A stretch of 64,000 nucleotides of DNA from contig NZ_JAMXSB010000007.1 in the NCBI RefSeq assembly GCF_024124665.1, positions 62,001 through 126,000 of the forward strand. Reading direction: 5' to 3'. Both the position numbers and the translations under genes were made by a program. Source of the stretch: Pleionea sp. CnH1-48. Lineage in GTDB: Bacteria; Pseudomonadota; Gammaproteobacteria; Enterobacterales; Kangiellaceae. Below, piece after piece: positions 37,221-45,549 of the stretch (position 1 is the first letter of the stretch; each line of letters opens with the position of its first letter). The notes under the pieces are model-generated. The model saw only the letters and a program-made list of their open reading frames with translations. It was not told the DNA's origin and did not search any database.

Positions 37221-37338
37221 CTTTCTTTTATTTTGTGTCAGTCGATTATTTATTTTCTCTCTCTTCTTTTATTTAGAGCATTACCGGATTACGTCAAGTA
37301 AACCGAGCTCAACAAATCTGTAGTCGGATACTTTTATC

Positions 37339-39075
37339 ATGGCAGAAACCGATAATAAAAAACTTACTCGACAAGAAATTTATCAACGCATACGCGAAAC
37401 GAGTAAAGATGAGTACATACTATCAGAAATGAAACGTCTGGGCTTTTGGCCCGACAATGAAGAAAAGCCTCAGGTTGCTGCAGAGCTGATAGAAAAAAAA
37501 GTCGCTTTGAGCAAAGAGCTGCATGAATTAGGTAAAGAAATTGCACTTTATGAAGATCCTGAAGCGGCTCTACAAGCTCTGCACAAGCAACGAAAGAAAG
37601 AAGCACTAGAAAAACGTGAACATACGCGTCAAGAACGTAACAGAATACGCTTCGAAAAAGCGCAAGCCTGGCACCAACGTCAGCAGAATGAGATCACCTA
37701 CATTGGCGAGGGTATCTCCAGAGGCCTCGGCGACAAAGAACAAGATCTGGAGCGTCTGACACAACAACAGCTTCCTGAGTTTTCTGATGAGCAAGCCCTG
37801 GCCTCCGCAATGGGTATTAGCCTCAATGAATTACGTTTTCTTTGTTATAAAAAGAAAGTGCACACAAAAAATCACTATCAACATTTTTCAATCCCTAAAA
37901 AAACCGGAGGCACCCGAGAAATATCGGCTCCTATGCCTCGCCTAAAAGCTGCACAGTATTGGATTCTTGATAACATTCTAAAGAAATTACCTTTAAACGA
38001 CGCAGCCCATGGTTTTATCGATCAACGCTCAATAGTCAGCAATGCTCAACCTCATGTTGATAAAGCCATTGTTATTAATCTGGATTTAAAAGACTTTTTC
38101 CCGACCATCACATTTCGGCGAATCAAAGGTGTGTTTCAACAGCTGGGTTATAGCGAGCACATTGCCACCTTACTGGCTTCGGTTTGCTCAGAAGCTAATG
38201 TAGAAATGGTCGAGCTGGATGGCACTCATTACTTTGTAGCTACAACCGAACCGAAACTGCCGCAAGGCGCACCTACCAGCCCGGCACTCAGCAATCTACT
38301 CTGCCGCAAGATGGATCGGCGTCTGCAAGGTATCGCGAACTCATTAAACTTTACCTTTACACGCTATGCTGATGATCTCACTTTCTCGACACAAGCTAAC
38401 AATGAAGCAAGCATTAAAAAGTTGCTTTGGCGCGTTAGGCAAGTTGTGAAGGACGAAGGCTTTGCTATTCATCCCGATAAAACTCGAGTCATGCGCAAGC
38501 ACAAACAACAAGAAGTTACAGGCATCGTTGTTAACAAAAAGCTCAGTGTTAATCGAAAAACTTTAAAGCAATTTAGAGCACTACTTCATCAAATAGATAA
38601 AGATGGCCCAGACGGTAAATCTTGGGGCAATGGAGAGTTGTTTTCCTCAATCACCGGTTACGCTAACTTTGTTACCATGGTGGCGCCAGAGAAAGGACAA
38701 AAACTAAAAGAGAAAGTGCGGCAAATTAAAGCTAAGTACTCGGCTAAGCCTCCTCAGCAACGTTCTGCTAAATATCCAAACTTGCGACAGCAAGCTGCGG
38801 CAGGAAAATTACCAGCAGAAAACTGGTGGCAGGCAAAACCCAAGACAGCCCCAGATAAGGAACTTACTGCTGAAGAAATTAAGGTACAAAAACAGAAAGC
38901 TAAAGCGGCTCAATCTGAAAAGCCAAAGCCACACACTGCACCAGAAGAGCAAGTTACCAGTCCTGTTGCTAATGATCAAGACGCTCATGAAAACATCGAC
39001 AAGATGGCACAAACAATGAAAATGATAGCACTGTTGTTTTTGGCTTTGTTGGCATTACTTTATTTTGCCAGTTAA
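37339..39075 (+). CDS. Retron-type reverse transcriptase with coiled N-terminus and C-terminal membrane helix
   Basis: 578 aa. RT core about residues 165-460: NLDLKDFFP (Asp249), QGAPTSP (309-315) and catalytic YADD (343-346). Retron hallmarks are NAxxH (NAQPH, 235-239) and VTG (393-395). No maturase or endonuclease domain, so not a group II intron protein. A charged helical/coiled region (about 25-125) precedes the core; a proline/lysine-rich linker (470-550) leads to one hydrophobic C-terminal helix (560-577), unusual for a retron RT and suggesting membrane tethering. It would prime on the upstream RNA and make msDNA. Confidence 0.92.
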   Translation: MAETDNKKLTRQEIYQRIRETSKDEYILSEMKRLGFWPDNEEKPQVAAELIEKKVALSKELHELGKEIALYEDPEAALQALHKQRKKEALEKREHTRQERNRIRFEKAQAWHQRQQNEITYIGEGISRGLGDKEQDLERLTQQQLPEFSDEQALASAMGISLNELRFLCYKKKVHTKNHYQHFSIPKKTGGTREISAPMPRLKAAQYWILDNILKKLPLNDAAHGFIDQRSIVSNAQPHVDKAIVINLDLKDFFPTITFRRIKGVFQQLGYSEHIATLLASVCSEANVEMVELDGTHYFVATTEPKLPQGAPTSPALSNLLCRKMDRRLQGIANSLNFTFTRYADDLTFSTQANNEASIKKLLWRVRQVVKDEGFAIHPDKTRVMRKHKQQEVTGIVVNKKLSVNRKTLKQFRALLHQIDKDGPDGKSWGNGELFSSITGYANFVTMVAPEKGQKLKEKVRQIKAKYSAKPPQQRSAKYPNLRQQAAAGKLPAENWWQAKPKTAPDKELTAEEIKVQKQKAKAAQSEKPKPHTAPEEQVTSPVANDQDAHENIDKMAQTMKMIALLFLALLALLYFAS

Positions 39076-39112
39076 TGTGATAAAACTAAGGTCAGCAAGT
39101 TTATGCGGCATA

Positions 39113-39135
39113 GTCACCTGTTTATTACAGGTGAC
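39113..39135 (+). terminator. Hairpin 3' of the retron RT gene
   Basis: Perfect GTCACCTG / CAGGTGAC arms with a seven-base loop, 37 bases after the RT stop. No T-tract follows, so termination strength is unclear. Confidence 0.5.
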
Positions 39136-39294
39136 GCCTCATCCTTAAGCTATGACTTCCTACTCGCCGCCGCTCATTCATCCATTGATAATGATTAGCC
39201 ATCCTTAGTTTACTTGCCTCTATTCCTTTTCTCGTTTTACGAAACAGAGAATATTTAAGTCCTTATCAACAATAATCCTTCTCCTCTATCGTGT

Positions 39295-40140
39295 TCACTC
39301 CTTTGTAAACGTTTCCTGCGCGGTGCGGCGTAGTGTGCATAAAGCAAGAAGCAATATCAGTCCAAACCACTCCAGGGAGCCACCGCCACCACGATACCCA
39401 GAGCGGTACTTAACTTGCGCAACCGATTTGTTCTCCTTTACTTTTTCTTTAAATTGTTCGAGAGATTTCTTTAAATTGACGCTCATGGCACTCATTGCAT
39501 TATCAAAGCTCTTTGAACTCATAGTTTGATAGGTTTCTTCAGCCGAAACTGCAGTATGTATTTTTTTTGTCGTATCGATCCCAGGTGCACGAAACAGCAA
39601 CTTTCTTGTCGCCACATCAAATACAGCAGTATCGACAAAGGTTTGTACGTCGGTGTTATCCCCAGGAATAATATAGGCCCCCACAATCGTCCAGTAAGTT
39701 AATGCCAGGTTATTTTGATGGTTGTTGGCAATTTGGTCATAAGATACCAGTGCAATCACATCTATATTGTATAAACGAGAAAGTTGCTCAATGGTGTTAA
39801 ATCCTTTGCCTTGTCGCATATAAATATCAGGAATAACTTCGATATGTTCAATAAAGGCTTCCGTTTCAAATTGCTTTGCAACGTTAGTTAAAAGCTGATT
39901 TTTTTTTGCCTCAGATAATTGATTATGTCTGGAGTGCTGTGATGGTACGAAAGCGATTCCCACTCTTAACGGCAATGACAGCTGAGGAATAGCGTCGGCC
40001 CGATGAGAAGGTTGCTGACCATCGGGATAAAGAAAATCGACCAGACTTGCAGATTGACTGTGGCGACCACCACCAAAAGAACAAGCGGTTAAAACAAAGA
40101 TAAAAAACATCCCTACTAATACTTTAAACTGGCGCATCAT
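39295..40140 (-). CDS. Rhombotarget-like lipoprotein with Gly-rich C-terminal sorting signal
   Basis: 281 aa with a lipobox LTAC (Cys20) and, at the other end, a Gly-rich motif RGGGGSLEW, a hydrophobic helix and RR, i.e. a GlyGly-CTERM-like tail recognised by rhomboid-type rhombosortases. The middle (SLPLRVGIAFVPS ... LSRLYNIDVIALVSYDQ) fits the family called rhombotarget lipoprotein. Such proteins are cut by an intramembrane protease and exposed or released. No rhombosortase gene is in the window. ACGGAG precedes ATGATG; either ATG could start. Confidence 0.8.
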   Translation of the reverse strand: MMRQFKVLVGMFFIFVLTACSFGGGRHSQSASLVDFLYPDGQQPSHRADAIPQLSLPLRVGIAFVPSQHSRHNQLSEAKKNQLLTNVAKQFETEAFIEHIEVIPDIYMRQGKGFNTIEQLSRLYNIDVIALVSYDQIANNHQNNLALTYWTIVGAYIIPGDNTDVQTFVDTAVFDVATRKLLFRAPGIDTTKKIHTAVSAEETYQTMSSKSFDNAMSAMSVNLKKSLEQFKEKVKENKSVAQVKYRSGYRGGGGSLEWFGLILLLALCTLRRTAQETFTKE

Positions 40141-40432
40141 AACGCTCCGTCTGTTGTTGTTGGGCTTAGTATTCCCTCCCGAATCAAGAAAGCCAACCCA
40201 GCTGAACTAAGTCGAATAACAAACAACCTTAAGTATCAAATAAAGCTACTCCCCCCCCTGAATAGCCGATATAAGCGAATAAACCAGCTATATAGTTTAA
40301 AAAACAGCCTCTTTGAGTGGCCAAAAGCAGGGCGCTCTGAACTTGTCCCTGTTTATTCCCCAACTTATGGGGCGAATTTGCAGAGGGTTGATTACAATCA
40401 ATACAGAACAAAAGAAAACTGCTGAGGATAAA

Positions 40433-41698
40433 ATGAAATCAATAATACTCTGTCTACTCACTATCATGACGGCTCAGATATGGGGTGACGAATCGAAGCT
40501 AAGCGCACTGACGGGAACTTATCATTTAAAGCAACCAGAGCGTTCTCCCGCCGGACAAACTAGCCAGCTTGCGATAGAATACGGTCAACTTAACGGCAAG
40601 AAAGTGCTGGTAACTAAAGCCTGCAATCAATGCCCTCCTGCTGTCTACAGCTATCAGGAAGAGCCCAGTAACACATTGGGTTTTCCGGTGTTTTTTAATT
40701 CAATGGGGCTCTATGTTCTTGCCTACAAACCAGGCACCCTCATCAACCTGTTAGCCGACGCCCAGTTAGGCAATAAACCTTGGAAGCATTTTCGCTACAT
40801 CAACATCTACAGCCAATCTAAATCCACTCTAAGCACGCTAACCTTAGAGCAGGCAAAGAGTTTTGCTCTTTCAGCCTCAGAGCAGATCATTAACGGTCCA
40901 GCGGTTAAGCAAACAGCACAGGGAACTCATGAGTATTTTCTGGCAGTTCCCATGACTCACGCAGGAAAGAAAGTACAAAGTTATCTTATTCCGCCCCCTC
41001 AGGCTCCAGATGCTGATGTGCAAACCTACATCTGTGAAAACTGCGCCTTTGATAGCTGGCTTTATCTCCCTGAGGAGAGCAAGGTTGCTGGCGTGCCAGT
41101 GTATTCAGGGAGCCGAACCACTAACCTTTATCATCTGCCCAACGGCACCTACCTTTGGACACGTATGCAGTCGCCTCTGGGTGATGCTCAATGGGGAAAA
41201 CACGATTCCTACAATGTGTTTGCTAAAGACCGTCAATTTTTACGCCGTCTACTTAACAACAAGGCCGAGCAGAAAAAGTTAGATCAATGGCTTAGCCAAC
41301 TAACGACTAAAATAAAAACCTATCGCGACCAGCAACGCCAAGAAAGAGACACCCAAAAAATCAGCCAACAAAGATTACCTGAGCAAGGTCTAACAGATGC
41401 CAACTTCGAACAACAGGCGCTCTCCTCGGCCCGAACACGAGCCAAACGAGAAAATTGGAAGGAGACCATCACGCGAACTTATTTCACTGGGTCTGACTGG
41501 TCTATCTTACGCAATCGTCTAACAGGCATTATTACAGGGCGGTCTATTGCTGGCATAATAGTTATGCAACGCAAAGATGGTTTATGCAGCTTTCACTATG
41601 CACAATTCGTCCAGGCATACGATGGAAGCAACTACACAACAACCTATTTATCGGGTTTAACCCCTGGTCAAATCAAACTTCATTGCGATAAAACCTAA
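40433..41698 (+). CDS. Exported protein of unknown function
   Basis: 421 aa from ATG 40433 (GAGGA upstream), which places a signal peptide at the N-terminus (MKSIILCLLTIMTAQIWG); the frame is open 40 codons upstream but begins without such a signal. Contains CNQCPPAVYSYQ and CENCAFDSWLYLPEES, two CxxC pairs that might form disulfides or bind metal, and a charged helical region (about 285-345). I do not recognise the family. Single gene ending before a strong terminator. Confidence 0.7.
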   Translation: MKSIILCLLTIMTAQIWGDESKLSALTGTYHLKQPERSPAGQTSQLAIEYGQLNGKKVLVTKACNQCPPAVYSYQEEPSNTLGFPVFFNSMGLYVLAYKPGTLINLLADAQLGNKPWKHFRYINIYSQSKSTLSTLTLEQAKSFALSASEQIINGPAVKQTAQGTHEYFLAVPMTHAGKKVQSYLIPPPQAPDADVQTYICENCAFDSWLYLPEESKVAGVPVYSGSRTTNLYHLPNGTYLWTRMQSPLGDAQWGKHDSYNVFAKDRQFLRRLLNNKAEQKKLDQWLSQLTTKIKTYRDQQRQERDTQKISQQRLPEQGLTDANFEQQALSSARTRAKRENWKETITRTYFTGSDWSILRNRLTGIITGRSIAGIIVMQRKDGLCSFHYAQFVQAYDGSNYTTTYLSGLTPGQIKLHCDKT

Positions 41699-42273
41699 TA
41701 ATTTGTTAAATATTTACACTTTGCTCGCTCATTAGCACGTGAGCAAAGTGTAGAGTTTTTCCCACTTCATTAGCTGATTGAGAAATCAATCATATTTACC
41801 TAACAAATTAGAGGGTAATATGTTGATAATCCGTACAGAATGCAGCGAATGAATGTTCACCGATCTTGCAACTTCAACAAGTACTAAAACTCGTTTGGTC
41901 AGCAAACCCTGATAGATACAAACAACCAGCTACTTATTCATACAGTAGTTGTTTCATTTAGCACTCTCTGTAGCACGAAGATACCGTGGCCATACAAGCA
42001 TATTGTATATTTCAAGTTGAAATCTGCGGCCAAAACTGGTTATATATTGAGCTGTTTTTATAACGACGCAACCTGAAAAACCTGCCGTCTGTCACTCGGT
42101 AGCTTTCATTCTACTTTAGATAGTGCATATTTATTCTGTCTGGTAATGACGGTACTCAGGTTTTGTAATTGAAATAACTACTCTGTGTTTTGAGAGTGGA
42201 TTAATTAATCAGCTTTTTCAATTAGTTAGCTGTTTTCGGTTGGTTTTAGCACTCAATTTATTTAGGAAGCAAG
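41699..42273. other. 575-base intergenic region upstream of the FimL-like gene
   Basis: Apart from the terminator at 41715-41758 I see no gene. It is AT-rich and presumably contains the FimL-gene promoter, but no convincing -35/-10 pair stands out. Confidence 0.4.
41715..41758 (+). terminator. Rho-independent terminator
   Basis: Arms TACACTTTGCTC (41715-41726) and GAGCAAAGTGTA (41741-41752), 12 perfect pairs, followed shortly by GAGTTTTT; 16 bases after the exported-protein stop. Confidence 0.8.
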
Positions 42274-43968
42274 ATGTCATATCGTGATCCAATGGCCTCT
42301 CTGGAATTAATTTCAGAAGACATCCATAGCGTACTCAATCAAGCTATGGCCCAAATAGAGGCTTTTCATAATAGCAATCACACAGGAAGTGAGCTTGAAG
42401 ATGCCGCAGTAGAGTTACATAAACTAAGAAATATTTTTGCGCTTCTGGATATGAAAGGCGCTCACCAGTTAATTAAAGACATTCTGGCATCCATTAATCA
42501 GCTCTACGCAGAAGGCGTCTCTGATTCGATGATGGAAGCAATGGGCTACTCACTTTCTATGATTGGCCGTTACGTAGACTTCATGTGCCATAAACCTTTC
42601 GATCTTCCAGAGCTTCTATTCCCTGCTCTTAATGAGTTTCGTAAAGAATGCGATCTACCGCTTTTCAAAGAATCCAGTTTCTTTAAGGCCGATCACCACA
42701 AAATGCGAGAAACAGTAAAAGAGACTCGCCTGGAGCGTTATGACGCTGCCGAAAAATCTCGACTGTTTCGACAAATGTATCAAATTGGTTTGATTGAAGT
42801 CATTCGCAGAACCAATGTACCTGGCGGTCTGAACATGATGGGACGCGCGTTAAAACGACTGGATGAACAATGCGGTTGCTCTAATAGTCCCAACCTGTTC
42901 TGGATCGCTATAGGCGTGATTGAAGGCTATGTGAACGGTGGTTTGATCATAAACCGCGAACGCATCAAACTCTTTTCTAAACTGGATCTCCAAATCCGCG
43001 AGTTAGCCAAAGTCAGTGATGAGCTCAATTACCAGAATCGAGAGTCTGCCGACGCTCTGACTCAAGAGTTGCTTTATCTTGTTTCTCTTTCGGAATCTGA
43101 AGACATGACAACTCAACAGTTAAAGTCGCATTTTGAATTGAATGATGTCAGCATTTCTGATCGTGTTATTCATCAAGAATATTTACTTCTTAAAGGACCT
43201 AGCTACAAAGATTTTGAAGCCTTGTTTGATACCTTGCTTGATGATGTTACCAAAATCCATGCGCATCTGAGCGCCTATCAGGCCGGCTCTCGCTCAACCG
43301 AAAGCCTGATCCCAATCAAAGAACACCTCGAACAACTTTATAAACTACTTAGCGTACTCAAAATGTCTGAAGAAGCTGATGCGATTAAACCTTTGGTCGA
43401 CACAGCGGAACAGCTATTACGTAGCAACGACGAAATGACAGAAGAGCAACGACTCTACATGCAGACTGCGCTTAAAACGATCGAGCAAGCATTAAAAGCG
43501 AAAAGCCGCGCACCGTTAAAAGGTGATGAAGCGGTGACTAAGTCAGCACTACCAACAGAGCACATTGCCCACTGTAAGAATGCCAAAAAGTCACTGCATC
43601 AGGCATGTCAAACTCTAGAAGACTTTATCGCTTACCACAATAACGTAGCCTTTATTAAGTTAACACCCGAGTTGCTAAAACAAGCAGCAGAGTCATTATC
43701 AAAACTGAATGATGGCGGCTACTCAAAAATCGTTTTAGAGTGCGCTCAAGTGGTTGAAGACTTCTTGTTGATCTACCCAGAGTCGATTCACAAAGATGCA
43801 CTCCAACTGATGGCAGACATCCTGTGTAGTGTCGAGTTCTATCTTGAGTCGGCAGAAAAAGGGCATCGACCTAATCCACAAATTCTCGACTTTGCTTTAG
43901 AAAGCATGGCTAAATTAGATTTGTACATTAAAAAAGCCAGTAAAATTTTAGCCAAGCAAGCGGTATAA
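42274..43968 (+). CDS. fimL: FimL-like protein (degenerate Hpt, type IV pilus signalling)
   Basis: 564 aa, all-helical, resembling FimL of Pseudomonas, itself related to the N-terminal region of the CheA-type kinase ChpA. FimL affects type IV pilus assembly, twitching and cAMP signalling. Matching features are the ELHKLRNIFALLDMKGAHQL segment (Hpt-like helix pair), AMGYSLSMIGRYVDFM and FDLPELLFPALNEFRK, plus the family length. No kinase, CheW or receiver domain. AGGAAGC precedes the ATG. No pil/chp genes are adjacent, so the assignment rests on sequence pattern alone. Confidence 0.7.
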   Translation: MSYRDPMASLELISEDIHSVLNQAMAQIEAFHNSNHTGSELEDAAVELHKLRNIFALLDMKGAHQLIKDILASINQLYAEGVSDSMMEAMGYSLSMIGRYVDFMCHKPFDLPELLFPALNEFRKECDLPLFKESSFFKADHHKMRETVKETRLERYDAAEKSRLFRQMYQIGLIEVIRRTNVPGGLNMMGRALKRLDEQCGCSNSPNLFWIAIGVIEGYVNGGLIINRERIKLFSKLDLQIRELAKVSDELNYQNRESADALTQELLYLVSLSESEDMTTQQLKSHFELNDVSISDRVIHQEYLLLKGPSYKDFEALFDTLLDDVTKIHAHLSAYQAGSRSTESLIPIKEHLEQLYKLLSVLKMSEEADAIKPLVDTAEQLLRSNDEMTEEQRLYMQTALKTIEQALKAKSRAPLKGDEAVTKSALPTEHIAHCKNAKKSLHQACQTLEDFIAYHNNVAFIKLTPELLKQAAESLSKLNDGGYSKIVLECAQVVEDFLLIYPESIHKDALQLMADILCSVEFYLESAEKGHRPNPQILDFALESMAKLDLYIKKASKILAKQAV

Positions 43969-43975
43969 GCTTTAA

Positions 43976-44006
43976 AATACCAGAGACATTCATTGTCTCT
44001 GGTATT
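43976..44006 (+). terminator. Hairpin terminator after the FimL-like gene
   Basis: AATACCAGAGACA / TGTCTCTGGTATT, 13 pairs with a five-base loop, starting 8 bases after the stop; followed by a pyrimidine-rich but not pure T stretch. Confidence 0.7.
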
Positions 44007-44135
44007 CATTTCTCTTCCTTTTTATCTCAATGCTCTAAACATCGGTCACTCTTTCGCTAACTTTCTCGGCCAATCACGCAAAGATCACGACCAAGTCACA
44101 TAGTTTACAAGCAAATACCTTTAATATTGTACTTG

Positions 44136-44272
44136 TATACTCAATTAACGAATTGAGCTCATTCTCGCCTAGAGATACACGATTTTACTCACTCAACCGA
44201 TTCTTCCTCGGTTAACTCTAAACTAGATAATTAGTTTATTTTCAGGATGGCAATTTGCCATCCTTTTTTTTG
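44136..44272 (+). ncRNA. Candidate small RNA gene
   Basis: A strong intrinsic terminator (AGGATGGC / GCCATCCT followed by nine Ts, 44244-44272) has no gene in front of it within 270 bases and lies beyond the FimL-gene terminator. Upstream are two further perfect stems, AACCGA/TCGGTT (44195-44213) and TAAACTA/TAGTTTA (44219-44238), and a TATACT -10-like box at 44136-44141 with a poor -35. The layout is that of a bacterial sRNA of about 125 bases. The 5' end is a guess. Confidence 0.4.
44244..44272 (+). terminator. Strong orphan intrinsic terminator
   Basis: Eight-pair stem AGGATGGC / GCCATCCT with loop AATTT and nine Ts; probable 3' end of the candidate sRNA. The 260 bases after it, up to the next gene, are AT-rich with nothing recognisable. 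Confidence 0.85.
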
Positions 44273-44531
44273 CCTACAGAAAATTGCTGCCACAAGATTT
44301 TGCATGTACATTTTTTAAGCTTAACTTCTTCATCAAAACCTCATCACTTTTCGTCGAAAATCTCAAAAAACACTTAACTTCTCACCTCATTATCTCAATA
44401 ACTTTGTGAGTTTTTTGTGGTAAATCGAGACGAAAAAATAGCACACAAAAGTTCATTGATTTCACATTGAGTTTTATTCATTTTTGCCTGCGCCAATGTT
44501 GGCTATTTCAATAATTAGGAGAAAAGAAAAT

Positions 44532-44714
44532 ATGAATAAGCTCGTTATATTTTTTGTCGCATTGCTCAGCTTAAGCACCACGTCACTCATTCAGGCAGCG
44601 TCGGCAAAGTGCTACGTATCAAGCAACGGCAAAGAATTTTGTGTGATCTGTAACGATGACATGAGCAAGTGCAAAGTTGTCATTTTTGACAACAATGATG
44701 ATCGATCAGTCTAA
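44532..44714 (+). CDS. Small exported Cys-containing protein
   Basis: 60 aa from ATG 44532 behind AGGAGAAAAG; an upstream in-frame ATG at 44484 lacks a signal-peptide context. Signal peptide (about 1-23, cut after QAA or ASA) leaves a mature peptide of roughly 37 residues with four cysteines (KCYVSSNGKEFCVICNDDMSKC), probably disulfide-bonded in the periplasm. Unknown family. A hairpin (44724-44752) separates it from the next gene. Confidence 0.65.
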   Translation: MNKLVIFFVALLSLSTTSLIQAASAKCYVSSNGKEFCVICNDDMSKCKVVIFDNNDDRSV

Positions 44715-44723
44715 CCCGTTCTC

Positions 44724-44752
44724 GAGGTGTCTTCCCAAAAGGAAGATGCCTC
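44724..44752 (+). terminator. Hairpin between two small-protein genes
   Basis: GAGG-TG-TCTTCC / GGAAGA-TG-CCTC with loop CAAAA; ten pairs with a two-base internal mismatch, no strong T-tract. May attenuate transcription into the following gene. Confidence 0.45.
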
Positions 44753-44782
44753 TTCTGCTACATGCAAAATCAGGAATCCAAT

Positions 44783-45457
44783 ATGTCTAATGGCAAAAAT
44801 CTAATCATTGCGCTGCTCATGGTGATTTGCTTGTATTTATTATTGCAAACGCTTTATCATAAAAATGGTCATTCATCCCTAACCAACAATGATTCTTTAA
44901 TAACGACATCAAAAGAACCACGAACAAAAACCTTCGAGACTTCTACCAACAACGAATCATTAAAAAAGCCACCATCTAACTCATCCTACTCCGAGGACTC
45001 ATCAGACCCGTATGACGTAGGCACAGATAACGATGATTTTTTTGAGCAGCTAGGTGCTAAAATTGATCAATCAAAAACCATCGATAAATCAGATGAAATT
45101 CCCCAGCAATATGCGCTTGAAGAGCGCGATCCTGACTGGGCATTACCGACTGAAATCGCAATAGATAGTGCCTTAACTCAATCTTATTTCAATCACCAGC
45201 AAACCGTAACGCTGCCAGAATGCAAACACTCGATATGTCGTCTTGATTATCAATTACCTGAATTTAACCGAGAAGCCTTAGTCGATAGCCTGCAGCGTTT
45301 GGCAGCATCCTTGTTATATCACCCTAACTTGGCAAGGCTGCAAATCGTGACCTCAAACGACGACAGTGGTGCTGTTCGAGTCTACCTATCTGACCCTGAA
45401 AGACAATCCGATGACTCAGATGATTTCGACTATGATAACAATAACCAAAACCAGTAA
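44783..45457 (+). CDS. Membrane-anchored acidic protein of unknown function
   Basis: 224 aa from ATG 44783 (AGGAATCC upstream; ATG 44762 possible). One N-terminal transmembrane helix (about 7-25), a long low-complexity Ser/Thr/Asp linker (35-100), then a small domain with a Cys pair (TLPECKHSICRLDYQLPE) and an Asp-rich tail. The topology suggests a periplasmic domain tethered to the inner membrane. Follows the small exported protein by 68 bases. Not recognised. Confidence 0.65.
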   Translation: MSNGKNLIIALLMVICLYLLLQTLYHKNGHSSLTNNDSLITTSKEPRTKTFETSTNNESLKKPPSNSSYSEDSSDPYDVGTDNDDFFEQLGAKIDQSKTIDKSDEIPQQYALEERDPDWALPTEIAIDSALTQSYFNHQQTVTLPECKHSICRLDYQLPEFNREALVDSLQRLAASLLYHPNLARLQIVTSNDDSGAVRVYLSDPERQSDDSDDFDYDNNNQNQ

Positions 45458-45549
45458 AATAAGCTTATTTATCATGATGCTCAAACCGTGCTATTGTGCG
45501 CACATTGATGGTTTAATCGACATAAACTGTCGCTTTAAAGGAAAGTAAA

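Noticed and set aside
37339-39075. Group II intron maturase or diversity-generating retroelement RT
   Set aside because: No maturase/HNH domain and no intron RNA; no template/variable repeat pair seen; NAxxH and VTG plus a1/a2 RNA fit a retron.
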